Source: Leptobrachium leishanense
Lineage: Eukaryota; Chordata; Amphibia; Anura; Megophryidae
Direction: 5' to 3'
Length of the DNA stretch: 64,000 bases
NCBI GenBank assembly: GCA_009667805.1
Contig: CM019065.1
Coordinates: 15,946,952-16,010,951 of the forward strand
Shown here: one piece after another, positions 12,336 through 22,911 of the stretch
How positions within the stretch are numbered: position 1 is the first letter of the stretch
How the letters are laid out: each line of letters opens with the position of its first letter
Notes under the pieces: generated by a model
Seen by the model: the letters and a program-made list of their open reading frames with translations, nothing else
Told to the model about the DNA's origin: nothing
Databases searched by the model: none
Made by a program: the position numbers and the translations under genes

Positions 12336-14364
12336 CTAAAAACACATAGATTACAGGATCAGAAACAACATGGGTTTACCTCAGGGAGATCATGCCAAAC
12401 TAATCTTATTGATTTTTTTGATTGGGTAACAGAAATAATAGACACAGGTGGTGCAGTAGACATTGCTTATTTAGATTTCAGTAAGGCTTTTGATACTGTT
12501 CCGCATAGAAGGCTTATCAACAAATTGCAATCTTTGAGCTTGGATTCCAATATTGGAGAATGAAATGGGGTACACCTTGGAATCCTTCTTTCCCTCCACC
12601 TCCTTGTTCCTTCCTTACCACCAACTTTTTTCCTCTGCTGGGCTGGAGTCCTCGCGATGTCAACGCTGGATTCTGCCCTGTGGGTAGGTAGTGCTGGGCT
12701 TGGAAAGAACCAGGATACAAAGGTTTTGGAAAAAAAGGGTTTATAATAAAATAAATGAATAATACACAACAAATGTTGCTTTAAGGGGTTTAACAAAGTG
12801 TTTAAAAAAGGGTGAGGGTCCAGGACGCGTTTCGCCAACTCAATGTGGCCTCCTCAGCTGGATCCTTTTTCCTTTTTTTTTGTTCATCCTGCTCACCACA
12901 TAGACCACCAGGTGGCAGCAAAGATCTGACTCCTTATTCAGTAAGATTACAGATGACTGTATTATAGACAGTTCTCTCTGACCACAAGGTGGCAACATAA
13001 GACTGTTGATACATTACCATCTCAACGCCTAGACTCTATAGGACATCAATCCCATATAAAATACTGTATTCAACCATCGTACATTGTCTGAACATTGATA
13101 TTTTCTGCATATGTCATTTGTACTTGATTTAGTCCTTATATGTCAATGAATATACATCTTCAAGTACACTTATAGGATTTTTCTGACATTTAAAATCCCA
13201 CAAGTGCAGCGCCCATCCAAGGTATACCCCATTTCATTCTCCAATACATCCAGGTAGATACTAGGCACTACCTCCATACCTCAGGAAGGCAGCAGCACAC
13301 AAATTACACGAACACAAAGGGACAAGCGCCATCTGTAGTTTTTACCCCCAATTTTCTTGGATTCCAATATTGTTGAATGGATTAGGCAGTGGCTGAGTGA
13401 CAGGCAACAGAGGGTTGTGGTAAATGGAGTTTATTCGGCGCAAGGTCTTGTTACCAGTGGGCTACCTCAGGGGTCAGTACTTGGACCCATTCTCTTTAAT
13501 ATTTTTATTAGTGATATTGCAGGTGGTATTAATGGAAAAGTATGTCTTTTTGCTGATGACACAAAGATTTGCAACAGGGTTGACGTTCCTGGAGGGATCA
13601 GCCAAATGACAAATGATTTAGGTAAACTAAAAAAATGGTGGAAGCTGTGACAATTGAGTTTTAATGTGGATAAGTGCAAGATAATGCACCTGGGACGTAA
13701 AAACCCAAGGCCTGAATATAGAATATTTGATACATCTGAGGGTTGGGATTTAGGGGTTATTATTTCACAGGATCTAAGGGTAACTAGTCAATGTAATAGA
13801 GCAGCAGGAAATGCTTGCAGAATGCTTGGAAATGCTGGCAGAATGCTTGGTTGTGTAGGGAGAGGTATTAGCAGTAGGAAAAGGGAAGTGCTCATGCCAC
13901 TGTACAGAGCACTGGTGAGACCTCACTTGGAGTACTGTGTGCAGTACTGGAGACCGTATCTCCAGAAGGATATAGACATCTTAGAGAGAGTTCAGAGAAG
14001 GGCTACTAAAATGGTGTACGGCTTGAAGGAGAATGGTTACCAGGAAAGGCTTAATGATCATAACATGTACAGCTTGGAAAAAAGACGAGACAGAGGAGAT
14101 ATGATAGAAACATTTAAATACGTAAAGGGAATCCACAGGGTAGAGGATGGGAGTATATTTAAACGGAAACAAAGTAGCAAAACAAGAGGACATAGTCTTA
14201 GATTAGAGGGGCAAAGGTATAAAAGTAACATCAGGAAGCATTATTTTACTGAGAGGGTGGTGGATACATGGAATAGCCTTCCAGTAGAAGTGGTAGAGGC
14301 CAAAACAGTGATTGAATTTAAGCAGGCATGGGATAGGCATAAGGCTATCCTAAACAAAAGATAA
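12336..14364 (+). pseudogene. CR1 ORF2 reverse transcriptase fragment
   Basis: Coding resumes after the insert at 13357 with SNIVEWIRQWLSDRQQRVVV, then the VTSGLPQGSVLGP box and the catalytic FADD at 13549-13560. A TGA stop at 13648-13650 breaks the frame within the WWKL sequence. From 13654 the C-terminal CR1 domain follows (REVLMPLYRALVRPHLEYC, LERVQRRATKMVYGL, SLEKRRDRGDMIE, NFTERVVDTWNSLP-like) to the stop at 14362-14364. In copy B the equivalent FADD is at 18920-18931. No endonuclease remains here. Confidence 0.93.
12556..13355. mobile_element. 0.8-kb insert with internal foldback and GACGCGTTTCGCC motif
   Basis: The insert splits the CR1 reverse transcriptase exactly. CTTGGATTCCAATATTG is repeated at 12539-12555 and 13356-13372, a 17-bp duplication confirmed by the uninterrupted copy B at 18728. 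Its start GAGAATGAAATGGGGTACAC reappears inverted at 13218-13243. A further 112 bp lies beyond that inverted repeat, ending TTTTTACCCCCAATTTT. It carries GACGCGTTTCGCC at 12824-12836, shared with the insert at 8623-9640. It has no coding capacity. Confidence 0.82.
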
Positions 14365-14455
14365 ATCCAGGTAAAGTATCCATGTAATTGGGCAGACTAG
14401 ATGGGCCGAAAGGTTCTTATCTGCCGACATTTTTCTATGTTCTATGTTTCTAGCT

Positions 14456-15344
14456 CTTTTGTGTTTGTTTGCACGCGTTCACCTCCCCATCCCTGTTTCT
14501 CAGTCAGTGGAGTTGGTGTTCAATGTTCTGACCAGACATATAAATCATCCTTACTGGAATTGTTGCAGTTCCCAACAAGGTCAGAAGAAGACCCGACGGG
14601 GAGATATAGTGCTGAAAGAAGACCCAGTGCTGGAATAAAGGGGAGTTTTTATTTGTGATTTTTTTAAATATAAATTTTATTACATTTTCAGGAAAAAACA
14701 TAAAATAATTAGGGAACAGAAAAGAAAAGGGGAGAGGGAGAAAAATGAAAACATATGCAGCAGAAACAATATTTGCAACCACGTCATAAACAGTAATCAC
14801 TGTCCGGGTATAAAGAACAACAAGGCATAGAAACCAGAGTAACAGGAACCTCAGATCTTCACAGTGTAAATGTCCCATATAGACCAGTGATCTTTCCCAA
14901 CCCCAGGTAGACCCATTAAAGACCTGGCCATTGCATCTAAGGATCGTAGTTCCCCCCCACGGTTGGCATAAAGGTGAGTTTTTAAATTTAATATATGCTA
15001 AAATGGTGGGACTGGAGTTTGGGTCTGATTTTCTACCCTGCCACCCTTCTGATCATATCGAAGGTCGAGCCCTCGGATCCCAACACAATGAGATTTAATG
15101 GCTTGCACATAAATCAGAACTTCTCTTCACTGGTTTGACAACACATTATTTGGTGTAGAATAACAAAGAAACATTCTGACAAAGGTCTATATCAAGATTG
15201 AGTGATAGACATTGTACAGAACTTGAGAAATCCAGCGTCTCGGCAGCTACAGGCACCTAGATCATTCCTAATTGTTCCTAAAGTTTGTGCTTATTTAGCA
15301 GAACTCGATTCCAGTTATTAATAATTTCTCCCTCCTTTATCTAC
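14456..15344. other. Upstream region of the olfactory receptor; no coding feature seen
   Basis: Positions 14655-14960 are A/T-rich with purine runs and resemble an old retroelement 3' end in reverse, but I cannot name it. The rest looks unique. An untranslated first exon and the promoter of the receptor gene would be expected somewhere here or further 5'. I cannot place them. Confidence 0.4.
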
Positions 15345-15346
15345 AG
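15334..15346 (+). promoter_or_regulatory. Probable 3' splice site upstream of the OR start codon
   Basis: The pyrimidine-rich run CTCCCTCCTTTATCTACAG ends in AG at 15345-15346, three bases before the ATG at 15350. Many olfactory receptor genes have a 5' untranslated exon spliced just upstream of a single coding exon, and this site fits that plan. Confidence 0.6.
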
Positions 15347-15349
15347 GCG

Positions 15350-16279
15350 ATGCTCAAGCCAAATCGGACGGTGATCACAGAATTTCTACTGTTGGGTTTT
15401 GGCAACCTCCATAGCCTCAAGATGATCTGTTTTATCTCATTTCTGCTGATCTATATAATGTCATTGATGGGAAATGTTCTGGTTATCTTGCTGGTCATGA
15501 CCAACCGGAGTCTACATTCTCCGATGTACTTCTTCCTCAGCCAGATGTCGGTTTCAGAAATCATATTCACCAGCAATATTGTGCCGAACATGCTGCATCT
15601 CATCTTAGCAGGAGGTGGGAACATGTCCATCACACAATGTCTCATTCAGTTCTACCTTCTGGGTGTCCCGACCATTGCCCAGTGTTTACTCTTGGCTGCC
15701 ATGTCCTTTGATCGATATGTTGCCATTTGTAATCCATTACACTACTCTAGAATCATGACCATCAAGTTGCAGGTCCAACTCACCTTTATTTGTTGGTTCT
15801 TGGGATTTTCTTTGACCCTCTTGATATACGTCTTTCTGAATGAACTACAATTTTGTGATTCCAACGTCATCAACCATTTCTACTGTGATGTCCCACCAGT
15901 TCTAGCACTTTCATGTTCCGATACTTTTGCTGCAGAACTGGTCACCTCTCTCGTTTCATTTCCCATAATCCTTTCTCCATTTGGTATCATAATAACCACC
16001 TATGTGTCTATCCTGATCACCATCTTCAAGATCCCCACCACCAGTGGGAGACAGAAAGCCTTCTCCACCTGCAGCTCCCACCTGACCATAGTGTGTATGT
16101 ACTATGGCACCTTAACAACGATCTACATATTCCCTCCTAAGGAGAGCTTAGTGAGTGTGAATAAAGGACTTTCGTTGTTGTACACTTTGGTGACCCCACT
16201 GCTCAACCCAGTCATCTACACCTTAAGGAATCGGGACATTAGACAAGCCATCCAGAAATGCTTGGAGAAAGGCACATGA
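15350..16279 (+). CDS. Olfactory receptor, class II type, intact
   Basis: A 309-residue odorant G-protein-coupled receptor with seven predicted membrane segments and no intron, the usual length and form of this family. It would act in the cilia of olfactory sensory neurons, coupling odorant binding to the olfactory G protein. Visible motifs in order: N-glycosylation site NRT at residues 5-7; GNVLVILLV in TM1; PMYFFLSQMS at the start of TM2; MSFDRYVAICNPLHY after TM3 (the MAYDRYVAIC box); paired cysteines in FYCDVPPVLALSC in the second extracellular loop; KAFSTCSSHLTIV at TM6; PLLNPVIYTLRN in TM7. A splice acceptor three bases upstream supports the start. It is the only intact host gene seen. 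It lies between two CR1 LINEs, with no second receptor in the window. Which subfamily it belongs to needs a tree. Confidence 0.95.
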   Translation: MLKPNRTVITEFLLLGFGNLHSLKMICFISFLLIYIMSLMGNVLVILLVMTNRSLHSPMYFFLSQMSVSEIIFTSNIVPNMLHLILAGGGNMSITQCLIQFYLLGVPTIAQCLLLAAMSFDRYVAICNPLHYSRIMTIKLQVQLTFICWFLGFSLTLLIYVFLNELQFCDSNVINHFYCDVPPVLALSCSDTFAAELVTSLVSFPIILSPFGIIITTYVSILITIFKIPTTSGRQKAFSTCSSHLTIVCMYYGTLTTIYIFPPKESLVSVNKGLSLLYTLVTPLLNPVIYTLRNRDIRQAIQKCLEKGT

Positions 16280-16564
16280 TGGTAAACATTCCCACTTGTA
16301 ACATGCGACTTTGACTAATGTATTGGTTTTGCATCTACTCACTCTACTGAAGTCATCGAGAATATTTACCAAAGCCGAGAAACATTACTAATCCACAGGG
16401 CACCCATAGGATGGAGAGAGGGCAGGTCATGACCCGGGACCATGCATTATGAAAAATAAATCCCCACGTGAAAACCCATTTTGCATGTAGAATTTTTTTT
16501 CTGGTAGTCTGGTAATTTTGTCCTTCAAGAAGTGAGGAGTACATTTCACGTTGCCCCTATCTCT
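16280..16564. other. 3' flank of the olfactory receptor
   Basis: Short non-coding stretch between the receptor stop and CR1 copy B. AATAAA occurs at 16455-16460 and could serve as a polyadenylation signal, but this is not certain. Confidence 0.4.
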
Positions 16565-16572
16565 CATGAGGT

Positions 16573-16896
16573 GTGTACACTTTTAGCAATGAGGTTTCTG
16601 AGATTAAGGAAGATTTTTGTGTTCTTGGAGGTGAAATACAGCAGATTGCATCCACTGTGACATTCTCTGAAGTTTTGCCTGTGCATAACATTCAGGATAG
16701 GCAGATGCGCAATAGGGAATTTAATTTGTGGCTTCGGGAATGGTGTCGGGAGCAAGGATTTGGCTTTGTGTCCCATGATAGCTTTAATTGGAGCAGAAAG
16801 GAACTGTATAAAAAAGATGGTTTGCATCTTACTCATAGGGGAACATATGTTCTCAGGGAGAAGTTCAAAGGTTTCACAAAGAAATATTTAAACTAG
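16573..16896 (+). pseudogene. CR1 ORF1 fragment, SGNH esterase-like end
   Basis: About 107 codons with the CR1 ORF1 signature: VLPVHNIQDRQMRNREFNLW, WCREQGFGFVSHDS and DGLHLTHRGTYVL. The DGLHLT block carries the Asp and His of the SGNH (GDSL) hydrolase catalytic set. The N-terminal part with the Ser block is missing. The stop is at 16894-16896, and ORF2 begins about 70 bp downstream. Confidence 0.85.
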
Positions 16897-16959
16897 GAGG
16901 GGGGGACAAAAGGGTAAAAAACAATCTGCCTGATTGTCCCCGAAACTAAATCGGAGGGT

Positions 16960-19900
16960 GTAAGCAACATGCGGGGTAAAAAATGACAAGCTCAGAATCG
17001 TGTCTATAAATGCTCGCAGTTTAGTCAATAAAATCAATGAACTGGAGGCAATGATGGCAGCTGAAAAAGTAGATTTAGTGGCGGTTACTGAGACATGGTT
17101 CAGTGAGAAAAATAACTGGGACATAACAATACCGGGGTACTCTTTATATAGAAAAGACAGAGAAGGTAGGAAAGGAGGAGGAGTGGCCCTGTATGTGAAA
17201 AACAACATAAAAACGAACCAAATAAAAGTGAGCGAGGTGAACATAGTCAGTTTGGGTTACGCTAACATTTGGCAATCATACAGTAGCTCGTGTAGGTGTG
17301 ATCTATAGACCCCCTGGACAAGTAGAAGAGCTAGATAATCTGCTGTTTGAGGAAATAGCCAAAATGGCAATGAAGGGGGAAGTTATTATCATGGGGGACT
17401 TTAATCTTCCTGATGTGAACTGGAAAACCAAAACAGCTGGGTGCACCAGGAGTACAAATATTCTAAACTCCCTACTGGGATTATCTCTAACACAAGTAGT
17501 TGAGGAGCCGAACCGTAAAGAGGCCATATTGGATTTAATACTCACAAATGGAGGTTTGGTATCGGACGTTGTTGTAGGTGAAAATTTGGGATCTAGTGAT
17601 CACCAGTCAGTATGGTTTAATATAAGAACAGGGATGGAGCCGCACCACACAAGAACGAAAGTTTTAGACTTTAAAAAAACAAATTTTTCTAAAATTAGAT
17701 TTTGTGTGAAGGAGTCATTATCAGACTGGAGGAGTTTAAAGGGAGTCCAGGAGAAATGGGATTATTTAAAAGAGGCATTATTGAAGGCCACAGGCAATTG
17801 CATTCGGCTTGTTAGCAAAAACAAAAAAGGGAAGAAACCACTGTGGTACTCTGCAGAAGTGGCCAAAATAGTGAAGAACAAAAAGACAGCATTCAATAAT
17901 TATAAAAAAACTCAGGCAAACCTATAAGATTAGGCAGAAAGAGGCAAAGCAATTTATAAGAGCTTCCAAAGCACGCGCAGAAGAGAAAATAGCTCAGTCA
18001 GTAAAAAAGGGGGTCAAATCTTTTTTTAGATACATAAACGAGAAAAGAAAAGTAAAACAAGGATTAGTTAGATTAAAAACAAAGGAAGGAAGGTATGTAG
18101 AAGAGGATAAAAGCCTCGCTGACTGCCTCAATAAAATATTTTTGTTCAGTCTTTGCAGAAGAAAAGGAAGGAAAGGGACCTCAGTTAGGAGGAAACACTA
18201 ACGAGACATTTACATATCAGTTTACAGAGGAGGAGGTTCTACAGCAGCTGTCTAAAGTAAAGACAAATAAGTCAATGGGGCCTGATGGGATCCACCCTAA
18301 ATAATTAAAAGAGCTCAGTGATGTAATAGCAAAACCGTTAACAGATTTATTTAACCAATCCTTGTTAACGGGAGTCGTCCCAGAAGACTGGAAATTAGCA
18401 AATGTTGTGCCCATTCACAAGAAGGGTAGTAGGGAGGAATCGGGGAACTATAGGCCAGTTAGTCTTACGTCAGTAGTTGGGAAATTAATGGAAACCATGT
18501 TAAAAGAAAGGATTGTTGAACATCTAAAAACACATAGATTACAGGATCAGAAACAACATGGGTTTACCTCAGGGAGATCATGCCAAACTAATCTTATTGA
18601 TTTTTTTGATTGGGTAACAAAAATAATAGACACAGGTGGTGCAGTAGACATTGCTTATTTAGATTTCAGTAAGGCTTTTGATACTGTTCCGCATAGAAGG
18701 CTTATCAATAAATTGCAATCTTTGAGCTTGGATTCCAATATTGTTGAATGGATTAGGCAGTGGCTGAGTGACAGGCAACAGAGGGTTGTGGCAAATGGAG
18801 TTTATTCGGCGCAAGGTCTTGTTACCAGTGGGGTACCTCAGGGGTCAGTACTTGGACCCATTCTCTTTAATATTTTTATTAGTGATATTGCAGAAGGTAT
18901 TAATGGAAAAGTATGTATTTTTGCTGATGACACAAAGATTTGCAACAGGGTTGACGTTCCTGGAGGGATCAGCCAAATGACAAATGATTTGGGTAAACTA
19001 AAAAAATGGTCGGAGCTGTGGCAATTGAGTTTTAATGTGGATAAGTGCAAGATAATGCACCTGGGACGTTGTTAGATTTTAATTTCCTGTAAAATATAAT
19101 AAATATTTTGTCTTGAAAAGTCTGTTCTTATAAAATGGGCTGTGAAATTCCCCCCCTCCATTTTTGTTAGTGTCAATACTGCATAGACCGTTGTTCCTTC
19201 TATAGGATATGAGCTGTGGCCGATTTCCTGTTATGTTCAGTGCAGGAAAATGTGCACAGAAGCGGGAAGATGGGAAAAGGATTTCTTGTGAACCATGTAT
19301 GGTAGTAAGTTAACTGAGTGGCTAAACTTTGATGTTGTAATGTATCTGTACACTGATTGGTTATAAATTCTGTGAATTTTAATAAATAGATCTGGCTTAA
19401 CGAGGAAAGCTAGACTTCTGAGAAAGACCAACACAGTCTTGTGATTGATTCTTTTTGGGGGTCTCCGCCATGGCGTAGCGCAGCTCTTACTTCGGTTTTG
19501 ATATATAAGAAGAAACTTGGAAAAGGTTTATGGTAATTATAATGAAAAATAGAATTTTTCAGACGTAAAAACCCAAGGGCTGAATATAGAATATTTGATA
19601 CAGTCCTAACCTCAACATCTGAGGAAAGGGATTTAGGGGTTATTATTTCAGAGGATCTAAGGGTAAGTAGTCAATGTAATAGAGCAGCAGGAAATGCTAG
19701 CAGAATGCTTGGTTGTGTAGGGAGAGGTATTAGCAGTAGGAAAAGAGAAGTGCTCATGCCACTGTACAGAGCACTGGTGAGACCTCACTTGGAGTACTGT
19801 GTGCAGTACTGGAGACCGTATCTCCAGAAGGATATAGACATCTTAGAGAGAGTTCAGAGAAGGGCTACTAAAATGGTGTACGGCTTGAAGGAGAAAAGTT

Positions 19901-20226
19901 ACCAGGAAAGGCTTAATGATCTAAACATGTACAGCTTGGAAAAAAGACGAGACAGAGGAGATATGATAGAAACCTTTAAATACGTAAAGGGAATCCACAA
20001 GGTAGAGGAAGGGAGTATATTTAAATGGAAACAAAGTAGCAAAACAAGAGGACATAGTCTTAGATTAGAGGGGCAAAGGTTTAAAAGTAACATCAGGAAG
20101 CATTATTTTACTGAGAGGGTGGTGGATACATGGAACAGTCTTCCAGTTGAAGTGGTAGAGGCTAAAACAGTAATTGAATTTAAGCAGGCATGGGATAGGC
20201 ATAAGGCTACCCTAAACAAAAGATAA
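16960..20226 (+). pseudogene. CR1 ORF2: endonuclease and reverse transcriptase, broken
   Basis: From about 17000 the endonuclease domain reads SINARSLVNKINELEAM, then TETWFSE (catalytic Glu), GGGVALYV, and after a frameshift near 17250-17300 IYRPPGQ, MGDFNLPDVNW, LDLILTN and SSDHQSVWF (the Asp-His pair). A frameshift follows near 17925. At 18362-19075 the RT has PIHKKGSREESGNYRPVSL, YLDFSKAFDTVPH, TSGVPQGSVLGP and catalytic FADD at 18920-18931. The solo LTR interrupts at 19070, and the C-terminal domain resumes at 19567 and ends at 20226. In life this protein nicks target DNA and primes reverse transcription from the 3' tail. This copy cannot. Confidence 0.94.
19070..19561 (+). repeat. Solo LTR with 5-bp TSD
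   Basis: A 492-bp sequence starting TGTTAGATTT and ending TTTTTCA interrupts the CR1 ORF. GACGT occurs on both sides (19065-19069 and 19562-19566), and CR1 copy A shows the uninterrupted site at 13693. It contains AATAAA at 19381-19386. The TG...CA ends, size, polyadenylation signal and 5-bp duplication fit an endogenous-retrovirus-like or other LTR after LTR-LTR recombination. No internal region remains, so the family is open. Confidence 0.88.
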
Positions 20227-20311
20227 ATCCAGGTAAAGTATCCATGTAATTGGGCAGACTAGATGGGCCCGAAAGGTTCTTATCTGCCGAAATTTTTCTA
20301 TGTTTCTAGTT

Positions 20312-20732
20312 TCATCCAGCCCCAACTAGCAAGAAGTCATGGTGCATTTTATGCGGCACAAAGCAGGGAATGCACCATCTACCTTCACAACATTCAACTG
20401 ATGGGGCCATCAAGGAAAACGTTAGGTTGAGAAGGCTCCATAGGAACTCTTTGACAAGGGCTACATAAAAGCTCAGATTGGCCCTAATTATCCATATCAC
20501 TAGAGTTTATTACCTATGACTTCTTGATGGAGAACCGAGTTTATTTAGCTTGCAGAGGCCTCTGCCACAGTTTCTACCCACTGGCATGCGTACATGGCTA
20601 ATTGCTCCAACTTTCAAACATTTAGGTCCCACCTACATTTTTTGGGATTTTAATTATGTGGTTCAAAAGAAATAACATAAAAATGAAGCATTTGTGATTA
20701 TTTACAGCTTTGTAATAAATGTAACACGTATA
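20312..20732. other. No gene seen
   Basis: Apparently unique non-coding sequence between CR1 copy B and the solo LTR. I see no domain, repeat or structure. Confidence 0.45.
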
Positions 20733-20737
20733 CATAC

Positions 20738-21584
20738 TGTCAGGATCGCCCCCTGGTACCGCCTGGTCGCCGCCGGACCCGATCATGATGCCGTCCGTCC
20801 AGCCGTTCGCAAGCCGCGACCGGCCGAAATACTTGCCGCGGCTTATTCCACCAGCGTCCCGTCGCTAGGCAACGGCCGGCGCGCACATGCGCGTTATATC
20901 GGCGAAGACCCCAGAGAGAGGTTAGGTGTCCTCGGCGCCAGGAGATGACGTCAGACGCCAGGTACTGAGGAAGGGCAGGAACCAGTTTAAAAGAGCTACA
21001 GAACTGTGAGTAGTTGCTCAATTATTGAGTGTGGCACCTAGTACCTGAACTGTGTTATTTTGTTCCAAGGTGTCTAGCTGCCTCTCTGCATCATACCACA
21101 GTATTCCCAGTCTCCTCGTCTGCCTTAGAACCTCAACCTACCGCAGTATCTCCAGTCTCCTCGTCTACCTCAGAACATCAGCATACCGCAGTATTTCCAG
21201 TCTCCTCGTCTGTCTCAGAGCCTCCGCATACCGCAGTATTTTCAGTCTCCTCGTCTGCCTCAAAGCAACAGCATACCGCAGTATTATACGTACTCCCAAT
21301 ACCACAGCCTACCTCCCGTCTACCGTGAGTACTACAACCCTGTATGAACATATCCCTGCATTTCTGTGTTTCATATATTACATACTGCTCGCCGTGTCAA
21401 GTCTCCAGTTTCCTGTGCCTATACGTCTATACCTATCAACACCCGACGTCTCGGCCACTACCACGAATAGGGTTGTACAGTTCCATCTCACCCTTCGTGT
21501 AAGTGGCTCGTACGATCTGGTATACTCCGCTTTCTGGGTTCCCACCGTTCTGATACCACAGCCTTCCCGTGACAGATCCTGACA
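20738..21584 (+). repeat. Solo LTR with 10-bp inverted tips and TSD CATAC
   Basis: 847 bp from TGTCAGGATC to GATCCTGACA, perfect 10-bp inverted tips. CATAC lies directly outside both ends (20733-20737 and 21585-21589). TTTAAAAG at about 20987 is a likely core promoter. Four copies of a roughly 48-bp repeat (CAGTCTCCTCGTCTGCCT...) occupy 21090-21290. The GC-rich U3 with a repeat-bearing downstream part resembles the chromovirus LTR at 1820-2779, so a Ty3/gypsy origin is likely. Confidence 0.93.
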
Positions 21585-21589
21585 CATAC

Positions 21590-22026
21590 CCTAAAACCAT
21601 GGGTCAAGTTGAGCAGGAGCGCATGGGAACACAGTTCCTTCACTATTTTTTTCTTTCTTTGGAGGAACGGAGTTCTTTTTTGGCCCACGCACTGAAATGC
21701 TTTTATTATTATAAGATTATTTGATTTTTATAATGTGTCTCCTTACTATGTCACCAGAAATATATTATATTTATTGCAATGATCATAACAATTTCCTAAA
21801 ATCCAATTTATTGCTGTATTTAAGTATTGATATCAATGTGAGTGTGGAGCGGTTATAACCTGTCAGAAGTTAATTGGGGAGCAGAAATAGTAGAGCTTTT
21901 AATGGCTTCCTCAGTCCTGCAAATGGAATAATCCAGTGGGAGCCATGTTTCATTTGCAAATACCGCATGTCAAGACTCAAAAAGCTTTTGACTTTTGGAT
22001 CCTTTGGACTGGAAGTACTCAACCTA
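21590..22026. other. No gene seen
   Basis: Non-coding sequence between the solo LTR and the foldback mariner. No recognised feature. Confidence 0.45.
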
Positions 22027-22028
22027 TA

Positions 22029-22909
22029 CACAGGGTGTCCATAAAGTCTCTTGGAATAAATTTATGAAATTGTAAAAAGGCAAATGAAAAGACAGATAAG
22101 TGAAAATCGTTACAAAATGAGACGTATATATTTAAGGTTTATTTTGCCTCATTTAATACACCTCTATATGGGCACCATTAGTTGCACGAAGCACAATAAG
22201 ACGGTACTGGATTTCTTGCCATGTTGGCTGTAGGATCCCCTCGTCAATGGTGGCGATGGCATCAGGGATCCTCTGCTTTAGATTAGTGACGTCCCTTTGT
22301 ACCTTTGTTCCATACACCAGATCTTTAACATAACCCCATATAGAAAGAAGTCGTTTTTCTTCGGCGAGACATCAATTACTGCAAATGTTTACCTTGACCT
22401 TTTGACTGAAAACGTGGCACCACAACTGCATGACCTTCAACCAACCATCATTTTCCAGCAAGATGCTGCACCACCACATTGGGGACGGCATGTTGGTGGC
22501 TTCCTAAATGAAACATTTCCAGAGCGGTGGATTGGAAGGGGTGGTCCAATTCCCTGGCCACCTCGTTCACCAGATATCACTCCCCTCCACTTCTTTCTAT
22601 GGGGTTAGGTTAAAGATCTGGTGTATGGAGCAAAGGTACAAAGGGACGTCACTAATCTAAAGCAGAGGATCACTGATGCCATCGCCACCATTGACGAGGG
22701 GATGCTACAGCCAACATGGCAAGAAATCCAGTACCGGCCTTGATGTGCTTCGTGCAACTAATAGCGCCCATATAGAGGTGTATTAAATGAGGCAAAATAA
22801 ACCTTAAATATATATGTCTCATTTTGTAATAATTTTCACTTACCTGTCTTTTCATTTGACTTTGGAATAAATTTTTCAAATTGTAAAGAGACTTTATGGA
22901 CACCCTGTG
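22029..22909 (+). mobile_element. Foldback mariner-type element with about 320-bp TIRs
   Basis: Ends are CACAGGGTGTCCATAAAGTC and its reverse complement. TA flanks both sides (22027-22028 and 22910-22911). The left arm 22029-22350 is the inverted copy of the right arm 22588-22909, so the two long arms can fold over a 237-bp middle. The right arm contains the 3' end of the transposase, so the left arm is an inverted duplicate of coding sequence rather than an original 5' end. Confidence 0.9.
22378..22742 (+). pseudogene. Mariner-type transposase C-terminal fragment
   Basis: Encodes the last catalytic part of an IS630/Tc1/mariner transposase: IIFQQDAAPPHWG (second Asp), then WPPRSPDITPLHFFLWG (third acidic position as Asp), a TAG stop at 22606-22608, then a C-terminal stretch around RITDAIATIDEGML. 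The FFLWG form is best known to me from arthropod mariner relatives. The N-terminal DNA-binding region and first catalytic Asp are absent, replaced by the inverted 3' arm. Confidence 0.85.
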
Positions 22910-22911
22910 TA

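Larger units (their letters stand above)
12334..14455 (+). mobile_element. CR1 LINE copy A, 5'-truncated, with an insert
   Basis: Starts within the reverse transcriptase at AAAACACATAGATTACAGG, parallel to 18525 in copy B. It is interrupted at 12556-13355, then runs to the tail GACTAGATGGGCCGAAAGG ... TTCTATGTTCTATGTTTC. The tail form and the C-terminal protein sequence are those of vertebrate CR1 elements. Confidence 0.93.
16565..20311 (+). mobile_element. CR1 LINE copy B with a solo LTR inserted
   Basis: The longest CR1 copy in the window. It has the ORF1 C-terminal part, the apurinic endonuclease, the reverse transcriptase and the C-terminal domain, and ends in GACTAGATGGGCCC ... TTCTATGTTTC. 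It is 5'-truncated within ORF1, broken by several frameshifts and split at 19070-19561 by an LTR. It matches copy A closely over the shared region, so the two come from the same subfamily. Confidence 0.94.

Noticed and set aside
21029..21582. Ser-rich frames of up to 176 codons
   Set aside because: They lie wholly inside the solo LTR and its 48-bp repeats.
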